NCBI GenBank assembly: GCA_902490005.1
Contig: CABUCM010000024.1
Coordinates: forward strand, 1-44,015
DNA: 44,015 nt
Direction of reading: 5' to 3'
From: an uncultured Ruminiclostridium sp.
GTDB lineage: Bacteria > Bacillota > Clostridia > Oscillospirales > Acutalibacteraceae
Made by a program: the position numbers and the translations under genes. Below the pieces are notes generated by a model, which had not been told where the DNA came from, made no database searches, and was given only the letters and a program-made list of their open reading frames with translations. Positions 15,185 to 22,293 of this stretch are shown here, in pieces. Positions within the stretch are counted from its first letter, which is position 1, and each line of letters starts with the position of its first letter.

Positions 15185-16228
15185 TCAAGCCTCGGATTTT
15201 TCTTCTTTTTCCGCGTTGACCTTTTTTCCCAAACGTGAGAAGGGGGCAGTACACAAAATCACCAGATAATAGGTGATAATCCGCCACACTAAAACGCCGG
15301 ATTTTAAGGTTTCAGGAGTAAAATACATGGAGAAGAAACCTAAGAAGCTGATTTCGGACGCGCCGGCAGCACCGGGCAGAGGAATAAAGCAGGTGGCCAT
15401 GGTGACGAACGCCTGGGAACAAATCATATCAGACACCGGCGCGCCGGTTAAATTGAAGCTGCGGTACACGCAATAGGGGACGATGAAAATCGCGGTAAGC
15501 TGAACAGCGGTGCACACATATGCCGTAACCACCAGCCTGCGGTTTTTATAAAGCTCTTTGTTACAGTCGTGAAAACTTTCCAGCTGGCGTTCAAAGCCGC
15601 CCAGCTTGTCATAAAGCTTTTGCCGGTGAAAGCGGGTCAGAATTTTTTTGGCAAAGCCTAAAATGGCGTTAGTCAGCCTGCGGCTGAAGGAAAACAGCAA
15701 GAGCATGACAATAACAAACGCCTGGGAAAGAAAACCAAATAAGGCAAAACTCCACATCACGCCGCTGAGGGCGTCATCGAAAAAGTCCTGCTTTAAAAGC
15801 AGGGCGGCGGCGCTGTAGGCCACTAAGGTGGACTGGTAAACAACAAACTTTTGGGTCAAGGCGGAAACGCCCTTACCGGGCTCCACGCCGTATTTTGACA
15901 TGCAGTAAACCTGCATGGGCTGCCCGCCCGTGGCGAATGGGGTAACGGCGCTGAAAAACTGGCCCACCATAGAGGTCTTCAAGGCGTTATGGAATTTAAA
16001 AGTGGGCGCCGAGCTCTTAACCAGAATATAGGTCATAAAAGCGTCAATGGCGATATTGAACACCTGACTGAGCACTGCCATAATCAGCCAGCCCTTGTCC
16101 AGATTTTTAAAGTTTTTCGAGAGCTCCACAAGCCCATTTTCAGAAAGACAAAAGTAACCCAGCATCACCAGAGAGATGATGATAACGGTGACATTGAAAA
16201 TGGTCTTTCCGTTGATCTTTTTTTTCAT
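15185..16228 (-). CDS. Flippase-like membrane protein (lysylphosphatidylglycerol synthase TM domain family), copy B
   Basis: Polytopic membrane protein of 347 aa, a paralogue of copy A at 12058-13170. It keeps the same loops (GQFFSAVTPFATGGQPMQ and IPLPGAAGASEISF) and helix layout but lacks the proline-rich tail. It is the first gene of the four-gene operon behind the promoter at 16288-16317. The ATG at 16228 is chosen because TTGGAG lies six bases upstream; the frame also opens with a TTG four codons earlier, within that site. Like other members it lacks the soluble aminoacyl-transferase domain of MprF, so it should not make lysyl-phosphatidylglycerol by itself. Confidence 0.88.
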   Translation of the reverse strand: MKKKINGKTIFNVTVIIISLVMLGYFCLSENGLVELSKNFKNLDKGWLIMAVLSQVFNIAIDAFMTYILVKSSAPTFKFHNALKTSMVGQFFSAVTPFATGGQPMQVYCMSKYGVEPGKGVSALTQKFVVYQSTLVAYSAAALLLKQDFFDDALSGVMWSFALFGFLSQAFVIVMLLLFSFSRRLTNAILGFAKKILTRFHRQKLYDKLGGFERQLESFHDCNKELYKNRRLVVTAYVCTAVQLTAIFIVPYCVYRSFNLTGAPVSDMICSQAFVTMATCFIPLPGAAGASEISFLGFFSMYFTPETLKSGVLVWRIITYYLVILCTAPFSRLGKKVNAEKEEKSEA

Positions 16229-16287
16229 TCCATACTCCAAAACGGCGATGAAACACCAGAATAAATTCGCATAAAGGTACGAATAAC

Positions 16288-16317
16288 ATCATATAACGAC
16301 TTCTTCATGCTTGTCAA
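16288..16317 (-). promoter_or_regulatory. Promoter of the flippase-like/GT2 operon
   Basis: Minus strand: perfect -35 TTGACA (16312-16317), 18-bp spacer, -10 TATGAT (16288-16293; 5 of 6). It sits about 60 bp upstream of the first gene's ATG. Confidence 0.75.
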
Positions 16318-16347
16318 GACGAATAGGGAAAGATTGCGCTTTTCAAC

Positions 16348-16383
16348 AAAAAACCCCTTCCGCCAGCCGGAGGAAAAGGGTTT
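16348..16383 (-). terminator. Terminator after the MGDG-synthase-type glycosyltransferase gene
   Basis: On the minus strand an imperfect stem (AACCC..TTCC..CCG with CGG..AAGGGGTT) is followed by a T-run ending near 16348. It separates this operon from the next promoter. Confidence 0.7.
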
Positions 16384-16388
16384 CTTTC

Positions 16389-17549
16389 TCAGTTCTTTAC
16401 CAGTTCCTGGATTTCATTTACAATTTTGGGACCGGAGGAAGACTTGTCGAAAGCGGAACAGGACCTCCGCATTTCTTCCAGCCGCTCCTGGTTGGACAGC
16501 AGATCGTAAATGGCCTCGGAGCAGGCGGAGCCTTTCTGAATTTTCACCGCCATATTATTGTCGATGAGAAAATCCGCGTTTTCCGATTCCTGCCCGGGGA
16601 TCGCGTCGAAAATCGCCATAGGCAGGTTGCAGGCCAAGGCTTCGCTGACCGTGAGGCCGCCGGGCTTGGTGATAATCAGGTCGGAAATCTGCATATATTT
16701 GTGAACTTCATTGGTAAAATAAAGAAGCTTGGTGGGCTTTGACGGCTTAGGCTTTAATTTCACCGACACGTGGCGCAGCGGCTTTTGCCTGGCGTTGCGG
16801 ATGATCAGCTTGTTAAACGCCTCATACAGCCGTTCGTTTTTGCCGGTGATGACGATGATCTGAAAATCCAGGTCAACCTTGATGATATTGTTGTAAATTC
16901 TCAATATATTGGAAACGCCGAAGCTTCCCGCCATAATTAAAATGGTGGGTTTATCCGGGCTTAGGCCCATCTGCTTCAAAACAGCGTCCCGGTCCATCTT
17001 CTCATAAAAGGACTCATCCACGGGAATACCGTAGGGGTGGATCTTCTGCCTGGGAGCGCCCATTTTCGCCATGGTGTCCACCATGCCCTCGTTGGAGACG
17101 ATGTAGCTGTCCACATAAGGATGGATCCAGGCCCGGTGGGGGGCGTAGTCTGTCATAATACACACCAGCGGCACCGTGATTTTGCCGTCTTCTTTTAATA
17201 AAGAGATCATTTCGGTGGCGAAGGGGTGGGTGGAAATAATTACATCCGGCTGGAACTCATCCACCAGGGGCATCAGGTATTTGCGAAAAATATTACAGAA
17301 GAAATAAGTGGTTTTGCTTTTATCCCGGTTGGTGGATTTATATAGGGAACCGAACAGCTTGGGCGTCCGTTTGGCCATGGTTTCATAGCCCTCGGTAATG
17401 GTTTTGTCCAGCAGGGGACTGATATATTTCAAACTGTCCACAATTTGTACTTCACAGTCCTCCCGTGTTTCCATAATATACGACTTCAGAGCGGAGGACG
17501 CGCGAAGATGTCCGCCGCCGGTGGCCGCGGTAAGAATCAGGATTTTCAT
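16389..17549 (-). CDS. MGDG-synthase/UgtP-type diacylglycerol glycosyltransferase
   Basis: GT28-like glycosyltransferase of 386 aa. The N-terminal ILTAATGGGHLRAS (GGGH at residues 11-14) is typical of monogalactosyldiacylglycerol synthases and of UgtP, and the C-terminal ITKPGGLTVSEAL is the nucleotide-sugar loop. Known relatives transfer glucose or galactose from UDP-sugar to diacylglycerol on the inner membrane face, making glycolipids that can anchor lipoteichoic acid. The start is ATG 17549; an in-frame TTG three codons upstream is less likely. It lies 24 bp after the ABC permease stop on the same strand, so it is probably in that operon, and it ends at a terminator. The exact sugar is not determined. 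Confidence 0.9.
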   Translation of the reverse strand: MKILILTAATGGGHLRASSALKSYIMETREDCEVQIVDSLKYISPLLDKTITEGYETMAKRTPKLFGSLYKSTNRDKSKTTYFFCNIFRKYLMPLVDEFQPDVIISTHPFATEMISLLKEDGKITVPLVCIMTDYAPHRAWIHPYVDSYIVSNEGMVDTMAKMGAPRQKIHPYGIPVDESFYEKMDRDAVLKQMGLSPDKPTILIMAGSFGVSNILRIYNNIIKVDLDFQIIVITGKNERLYEAFNKLIIRNARQKPLRHVSVKLKPKPSKPTKLLYFTNEVHKYMQISDLIITKPGGLTVSEALACNLPMAIFDAIPGQESENADFLIDNNMAVKIQKGSACSEAIYDLLSNQERLEEMRRSCSAFDKSSSGPKIVNEIQELVKN

Positions 17550-17573
17550 AGTAATCAAAAGCCCCCTAAAAGC

Positions 17574-18419
17574 TTAAACGTTGAAATCTTTAAAATAATA
17601 ACGGACGCAGGACAGCGCGCCGAATATCAAGCTGAAAATCAGGCAGATCAATACATACGGGAACAGTCCTGCCGGCGCGCCGGACAAGGCCGATTCTATA
17701 ATCAGGCCGGTGTTCAAATAATGGTATGGAGATAAAAACAGCATCCAGCCCAGCGCCGGAACCGCGCCGCCCACAATACCAAACAGCAGAGAAGCCAGCA
17801 GCACCGCGAACGCGGCGGCGGAAGCCTGACTGGAGTGGGATAAAAATACCGACAGCAGGTAGCCGATGGATAGATACATGACCTCCACCATAAAATAAGC
17901 GAAATGAAGGGTAAGGCAGGCCAGGGCAAACGGGCCGGCGTCAAACTCAGGCTGCATTGCCGCTATACCATAGCTTACGCTCCAAAGGCCCAAATTATAA
18001 ACAAAAAGAACCAAAACCTGGGAAAGAAAAGAACTGACCAGAATACTGCCCCGGCTGATAGGCTGGGCATAGATCAGCACAATGCCCTGGTGGCTTTCCA
18101 GCTTAACCATAGAACGGCAGCCCCGGTAACAGGCGTAAAGGCAGCCTATGGCGAAAACGCAGTGGCTGGCCAGGGCAAAATAGGTTGAAAATTCGGAAAG
18201 CTCCGGCAGCTTGTCCAGCTGGAATTCCGCCAGGATTTCCTCCGGAAAGGCGGAAAGGGTTTCCTGAAGCTGTTCAGAAAAACCGGTCTGGGCCACGTAG
18301 GAAAAAGAACACAGAAAAACAGCCAACACCCCACCGCTGACCAGAAACCACAAAATCAGGCTGGGAATAGAACGGCGGAACTCTTTTGTAAAAATGGGCA
18401 GGGAGAATACTTTAGGCAT
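17574..18419 (-). CDS. ABC-2 type transporter permease
   Basis: Integral membrane protein of 281 aa with about six hydrophobic segments and the N-terminal layout of ABC-2 permeases (short cytoplasmic FTKEFRRSIPSLILWFLVSG, then the first helix). It should pair with the ATPase encoded just upstream. The ATG at 18419 overlaps the ATPase stop by eight bases and has AGGAGG nine bases upstream, so translation is coupled; the frame is open for 11 more codons but those lie within the ATPase gene. Cargo is unknown; the following glycolipid glycosyltransferase gene hints at envelope material, but such pairs also export peptides or drugs. Confidence 0.88.
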   Translation of the reverse strand: MPKVFSLPIFTKEFRRSIPSLILWFLVSGGVLAVFLCSFSYVAQTGFSEQLQETLSAFPEEILAEFQLDKLPELSEFSTYFALASHCVFAIGCLYACYRGCRSMVKLESHQGIVLIYAQPISRGSILVSSFLSQVLVLFVYNLGLWSVSYGIAAMQPEFDAGPFALACLTLHFAYFMVEVMYLSIGYLLSVFLSHSSQASAAAFAVLLASLLFGIVGGAVPALGWMLFLSPYHYLNTGLIIESALSGAPAGLFPYVLICLIFSLIFGALSCVRYYFKDFNV

Positions 18420-19317
18420 GGTCCACAGCCTCCTGTTCCAGCTTTTTTTCATAGAACCGGATAATGGCGTCCTCTAAAGATGGCGGGCTCACCTGGAGAT
18501 CCTGAATTTCATAATTGCCCAGCGCCTTAATAAACGGGTCCATAACCCCCCGGTAAGAAAAGGTGACCAGATCCCCGCTGACGGCAGGGTCGTTGATCTG
18601 AAACAGGGTGAACAAAGCGGATAAATTATCTGTGGTTTTCAGTTTTATGCGGCGGGTATCAGAGGATGAAAGGTTGTCTGTGTCGGCCACCTCTAAAATC
18701 GAGCCCTTGCGGATAATCGCCGTTTTGCCGCAAAGCTCCTGTACCTCGCCGATATCGTGGTTGCAGAAAAAGACGGTGGCGCCCTTTTGGTTTTCCTCTA
18801 TTAGAAGATCCTTAAACCGGCGCTTGATGAGAGAATCCAGCCCAGAGGTTGGCTCGTCCAAAATTAGCAGTCTGGGACTGTGAAGCAAGGCCGTGACCAA
18901 GGCGATTTTTTTCCGGTTCCCCAGGGACATATGGGAAATACGGCGGACCGTATCCACTTCAAACAGGTCGCAAAGCCGGTCGATTCTAGCCTTGTCCCGC
19001 ATTCCCCGCATGGCGGCGGCGTAACGAATCACTTCCATCGCCTTCATATCCATATAATATTCCAGGTCGCTGGGAACGTAGCCAACCATTTTTTTTAGGT
19101 TTCCGCTTTGGGACCGGGAATCCAAACCGAAAATCGTGGCGGTGCCGGAGGTGGGACGCACATAGTTCATCATCATGCGGATCGTAGTGGATTTACCCGA
19201 GCCGTTAGGCCCGACAAAACCGAAAAAATCCCCCTCCTCTACGGTCAGGTTCGCTTCCAGCACCGCGGGGACGGCTCCGAAAAATTTTGTCAGGTTTTTT
19301 AGTTCGATAACCGGCAC
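18412..19317 (-). CDS. ABC transporter ATP-binding protein
   Basis: Soluble ATPase subunit of 301 aa. Walker A GPNGSGKST lies near residue 36 and Walker B with catalytic Glu is LLILDEPTSGLD. The signature region reads MSLGNRKK in place of LSGGQ-type, a variant common in ABC-2 exporters of the CcmA/antibiotic type. A C-terminal extension of about 80 residues follows the ATPase core. The start is GTG at 19317 with AAAGGAGG nine bases upstream. It leads the operon ATPase, permease, glycosyltransferase from the promoter at 19416-19444 through a structured leader. Confidence 0.93.
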   Translation of the reverse strand: MPVIELKNLTKFFGAVPAVLEANLTVEEGDFFGFVGPNGSGKSTTIRMMMNYVRPTSGTATIFGLDSRSQSGNLKKMVGYVPSDLEYYMDMKAMEVIRYAAAMRGMRDKARIDRLCDLFEVDTVRRISHMSLGNRKKIALVTALLHSPRLLILDEPTSGLDSLIKRRFKDLLIEENQKGATVFFCNHDIGEVQELCGKTAIIRKGSILEVADTDNLSSSDTRRIKLKTTDNLSALFTLFQINDPAVSGDLVTFSYRGVMDPFIKALGNYEIQDLQVSPPSLEDAIIRFYEKKLEQEAVDHA

Positions 19318-19415
19318 TTGGCGAAGCCTCCTTTTAAGATGAAAATCAGCGCGGCGGCGAAAGCCGCTGTCATGCCGCCGGCGCTTTTGATGCTTTCATC
19401 ATAATCTTAAGGTTA

Positions 19416-19444
19416 ATTATACCATTTCCCCCCAAAAGGTTCAA
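19416..19444 (-). promoter_or_regulatory. Promoter of the ABC/glycosyltransferase operon
   Basis: Minus strand: TTGAAC (19439-19444; 4 of 6), 17-bp spacer, perfect TATAAT (19416-19421). A small palindrome CAATAGATATTG (19442-19453) overlaps the -35 edge and could be an operator. Confidence 0.7.
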
Positions 19445-19524
19445 TAGATATTGATGGATTCCCCGTCTACAAACGTCCGGCTCCAAGAAGGCGGTATTGG
19501 ATTTTTTTAAGAAAATAGGGGGAA

Positions 19525-19553
19525 TTGACACATTTTACTGGCATTTTTCTAAA
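19525..19553 (+). promoter_or_regulatory. Upstream promoter P1 of the VanW gene
   Basis: Perfect -35 TTGACA (19525-19530), 17-bp spacer, -10 TCTAAA (19548-19553; 4 of 6). The spacer and -10 lie within the dyad at 19534-19562. Confidence 0.5.
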
Positions 19554-19562
19554 AACAGTAAA
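19534..19562. promoter_or_regulatory. Dyad operator candidate TTTACTG-N15-CAGTAAA
   Basis: Perfect 7-bp inverted repeat (19534-19540 with 19556-19562), with an inner TTTTT/AAAAA pair. It overlaps promoter P1 and ends 12 bp before P2, a position that suits a repressor or activator. The protein that would bind it is unknown. Confidence 0.5.
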
Positions 19563-19573
19563 TAAGATGTAAC

Positions 19574-19602
19574 TTTACTTTTCGCCGTTTCCGTTGTATC
19601 AT
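19574..19602 (+). promoter_or_regulatory. Downstream promoter P2 of the VanW gene
   Basis: TTTACT (19574-19579; 4 of 6), 17-bp spacer, TATCAT (19597-19602; 5 of 6), about 65 bp before the start codon. Confidence 0.5.
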
Positions 19603-19666
19603 AAAAAACGTATTGTTAATGCCAATTTGCAATTTTCTTCAGTAGGTTAAAAGGAGGGGATCCGAC

Positions 19667-21358
19667 TTGAAACGTGATAAAACCGTTCAAGGCGCCCAAC
19701 AAGAATCAGGAAATAACCAGGGAGCGGTAATCCAAAGGGCTTCCCGGAAGAGGCTGCCGGTGTGGGCCTGGTGGACCATCGGCGGCGTGCTGGCGGTGGC
19801 ATTGGCTGCGGGAGGCTTTTTTGGATATCAAAAATATCAAGAGCACCAGGAATATATCGCCATGGTGGACAAAGCCCTGAATGTGGATACCTTTTATACC
19901 GGTATCCAGGTAGAGGGGATTGATTTAGGCGGCAAAACCATGGAAGAGGCCAAAAAGCTTCTGGAGAAGCACGAAAAGAACCTGCTGCCGGATGTGAAGA
20001 TCAAGGTGGTCTATGATAAAAAAGAATACACAGTGGATAACACCTATCTGAGCTTTGATTCTACTATGGAAGCCGCTTTGAACGAGGCGTACCAGTACGC
20101 CAGGGAAGGGGACCGGGATCAGCGGTATGCTTTGGTGCAGGCCCTGGAAACCCAGCCGAAAAACTTTGAGGTGAAACCCCAGTTCGACGCTGACGAGAAG
20201 AAAGTGGAAACGCTGGTGAAAACCGTTGAGAAGGATCTCAACTGCGAGGTAACGGAGGCCCATGTGTCGGAATTCCATCCGGATTCTGACCCTATGTTTG
20301 TTTATGAAGGGGGCTCTCCGGGAATCAAGGTCAAAACCGCGGAGCTGAAGCAGGACATTATCAAAGCTTTGGAGGCGAAAAACCAAAAAAGCGAAGTCAA
20401 GATCCAGGTGACGGAAACACAGCCCAAAACCACGGTTGAGGATGTCAAGAACCATACCGTCAAGCTTTCCGAGTATACCACCTACTCCACCAACACGGAA
20501 AACGGCACCCATAATATGGCGTTGTCTCTGGCTGCCGCCAACGGCACTGTGCTGAAGCCCGGCGATATTTTTTCCTTTAACGGCACCACAGGCGATACCA
20601 CCACCGGCGCGTTAGGCTATTTGCCGGCCACGGGTATTTCCAACAATAAATCCGTACAGGTTTACGGCGGCGGAATCTGCCAATCCTCCACCACCATTTA
20701 CGGCGCCGCCCTGCGGGCCAATATGGAAATCGTCACCCGTTACAACCACCGCTGGCCTTCCACTTACGTGCCAATCGGCCAGGACGCAACGGTGGACTAT
20801 CCGTCCACGGACTTCCAGTTTAAAAATTCCTCCGAATATCCGGTCTATATCAAAGCCTATATGGACGGAAGAACCCTGGTAGTGCAGATTTACGGCCATC
20901 CCTCCGATGAATGGGACAAGATAGAAGTGGAAAGCTGGCAGACGGGCACGATTCCCCCTCCGCCCACGGAATATATTACCGATAACAGCCTGCCCCAGGG
21001 CACCAAAATGCTGTGGAATTATTCCTGCAACGGCTATACCGCCGAAGGGCAGAAGGTATTCTATAAAAACGGCCAGGAGGTCAAAAGAGAGCCGATCGAT
21101 TCTTCCTATTATATGGAGGGCGCCACGGTCTATAAAGTAGGACCCAATACGGATCCCGCTACCGCCCGGGAAATCAATGAAAACGGAAGCTATGTAGACG
21201 GACAGCCCGCAAATACCTCCAGCGCGCCGCCGCCAGCATCCTCTGCCGAGCCGGCGCCCAGCAGTTCCCAGCAGCCTCCTCCGCCTGCCAGTGAGGAGAC
21301 ACCCTCTGAACCAAGCAGCGATCCGCCCTCTTCCGAAGGAACTTCTACAGGCGGGTGA
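19667..21358 (+). CDS. VanW family cell-wall protein with YoaR-like domain
   Basis: Membrane-anchored extracellular protein, 563 aa. One transmembrane helix (about residues 31-54) follows a short cytoplasmic N-terminus. Then come a YoaR-like putative peptidoglycan-binding region (about 70-250), a VanW domain (about 270-414; GDIFSFNGTTG, YGGGICQSSTTIYGAAL, and the YNHRWPSTYVPIGQDATVDY core), a C-terminal region, and a low-complexity Pro/Ser/Glu tail (about 505-563) that may cross or extend from the wall. The start is TTG with AAAGGAGGGG eight bases upstream. VanW accompanies some vancomycin resistance clusters, but its biochemical role is unsettled and no van genes for D-Ala-D-Lac are nearby, so resistance should not be inferred. 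Confidence 0.92.
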   Translation: MKRDKTVQGAQQESGNNQGAVIQRASRKRLPVWAWWTIGGVLAVALAAGGFFGYQKYQEHQEYIAMVDKALNVDTFYTGIQVEGIDLGGKTMEEAKKLLEKHEKNLLPDVKIKVVYDKKEYTVDNTYLSFDSTMEAALNEAYQYAREGDRDQRYALVQALETQPKNFEVKPQFDADEKKVETLVKTVEKDLNCEVTEAHVSEFHPDSDPMFVYEGGSPGIKVKTAELKQDIIKALEAKNQKSEVKIQVTETQPKTTVEDVKNHTVKLSEYTTYSTNTENGTHNMALSLAAANGTVLKPGDIFSFNGTTGDTTTGALGYLPATGISNNKSVQVYGGGICQSSTTIYGAALRANMEIVTRYNHRWPSTYVPIGQDATVDYPSTDFQFKNSSEYPVYIKAYMDGRTLVVQIYGHPSDEWDKIEVESWQTGTIPPPPTEYITDNSLPQGTKMLWNYSCNGYTAEGQKVFYKNGQEVKREPIDSSYYMEGATVYKVGPNTDPATAREINENGSYVDGQPANTSSAPPPASSAEPAPSSSQQPPPPASEETPSEPSSDPPSSEGTSTGG

Positions 21359-21384
21359 TTCAGGCCAAAAATACAAGAATTGAG

Positions 21385-21416
21385 AAAAGCGGTGTGAGGC
21401 GTTCACACCGCTTTTT
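21385..21416 (+). terminator. Terminator after the VanW gene
   Basis: Stem AAAAGCGGTGTGA (21385-21397) with TCACACCGCTTTTT (21403-21416), a short loop and a T-run. It ends five bases before the ribosome binding site of the next gene. Confidence 0.88.
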
Positions 21417-21435
21417 GAACAAAGGAGGAATTCAG

Positions 21436-22140
21436 ATGCCGTTTTCCGCTAAAACCCTGGACTTTTTGTTTGAAAACCGGCTTCAGGACAGCCGGGAATG
21501 GTTTTTAGACCATAAAGAAGTTTACCAGGCTGTATTGATAGAGCCAATGAAGGAGCTGGTACAGGCGCTGACCCCGGTCATGATGGAGATCGATGGCCAG
21601 CTGACCACGGAGCCCCGGGTAGACAAGACCATCAGCCGTTTGCGCAGAGATACCCGATACAGCCACGACAAGTCCCTATACCGGGATACCATGTGGATTA
21701 TTTTCAAAAGGGGCAAGATGCATGGCACCGAGGTGCCTGGAATTTATTTTGAGATTACCTGCGACGGGTTCAACTACGGATGCGGCTTTTACCATGCTTC
21801 CGCGGGGTACATGAATACCATGCGAAAGCTGATCCTCCAGGGAGACCCCGCCTTTGAAAAAGCCCAGGCCGCCTATTTGTCTCAGAAACTTTTTCAAATT
21901 GAGGGAGAACGGTATAAACGGCCCCATTACCCTCACCAGCCGGAGGAAACCAGACAGTGGCTGGAGAGAAGGGGACTCAGCTTTATTGCGGAGAGCAACG
22001 ACTTCGAGCTGCTGTTTTCTGACAGGCTTTCACATAAGCTGGAAAAAGATTTCCGCAGGCTGGCCCCAATCTATCGCTTTTTGCTTCATACCTCCCAGGT
22101 GGAAAGGCAAACCAATCCGGACCGTCCGGAACTTTTTTAA
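21436..22140 (+). CDS. DUF2461 family protein
   Basis: Soluble 234-aa protein of the DUF2461/TIGR02453 family, whose function is unknown. Recognisable marks are the N-terminal TLDFLFENRLQDSREWF segment, SRLRRDTRYSHDKSLYRDTMWIIF (residues about 60-83) and the GCGFYHASAGYM stretch. The start is ATG 21436 with AAAGGAGG seven bases upstream; the frame is open for 27 more codons but they lie in the VanW terminator. No promoter is visible between that terminator and the gene, so it is probably read through from VanW or from a promoter inside it. A perfect terminator follows. Confidence 0.9.
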   Translation: MPFSAKTLDFLFENRLQDSREWFLDHKEVYQAVLIEPMKELVQALTPVMMEIDGQLTTEPRVDKTISRLRRDTRYSHDKSLYRDTMWIIFKRGKMHGTEVPGIYFEITCDGFNYGCGFYHASAGYMNTMRKLILQGDPAFEKAQAAYLSQKLFQIEGERYKRPHYPHQPEETRQWLERRGLSFIAESNDFELLFSDRLSHKLEKDFRRLAPIYRFLLHTSQVERQTNPDRPELF

Positions 22141-22147
22141 CCCACAG

Positions 22148-22197
22148 GCCCTCTTGAAAAGCATTGCTAATTTGGCTGCTTTTCAAGAGGGCTTTTT
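22148..22197 (+). terminator. Terminator after the DUF2461 gene
   Basis: Perfect 15-bp stem (22148-22162 with 22178-22192), 15-base loop, five T. Confidence 0.95.
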
Positions 22198-22293
22198 GTG
22201 GCCGTTTTTCACAATTTATTGAAACTGGAAAATTTTTCATGCAATATGTAAAATATGGAAAAATTAGGATTTTTAACTATGGGGAGTATTGTC

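Larger units (their letters stand above)
19318..19666. other. Divergent regulatory gap between the ABC operon and the VanW gene
   Basis: No gene fits in these 349 bases. From left to right: a GC-rich inverted repeat in the ABC leader (19348-19358 with 19374-19385, also able to form a GCGGC-GAAA-GCCGC hairpin), the ABC promoter, a featureless 80-base stretch, then two plus-strand promoters and a dyad before the VanW gene. Confidence 0.7.

Noticed and set aside
19667..21358. Glycopeptide resistance inferred from VanW and VanZ proteins
   Set aside because: No vanH, vanA-type ligase, vanX or vanRS is present, and both families are common in sensitive Clostridia.
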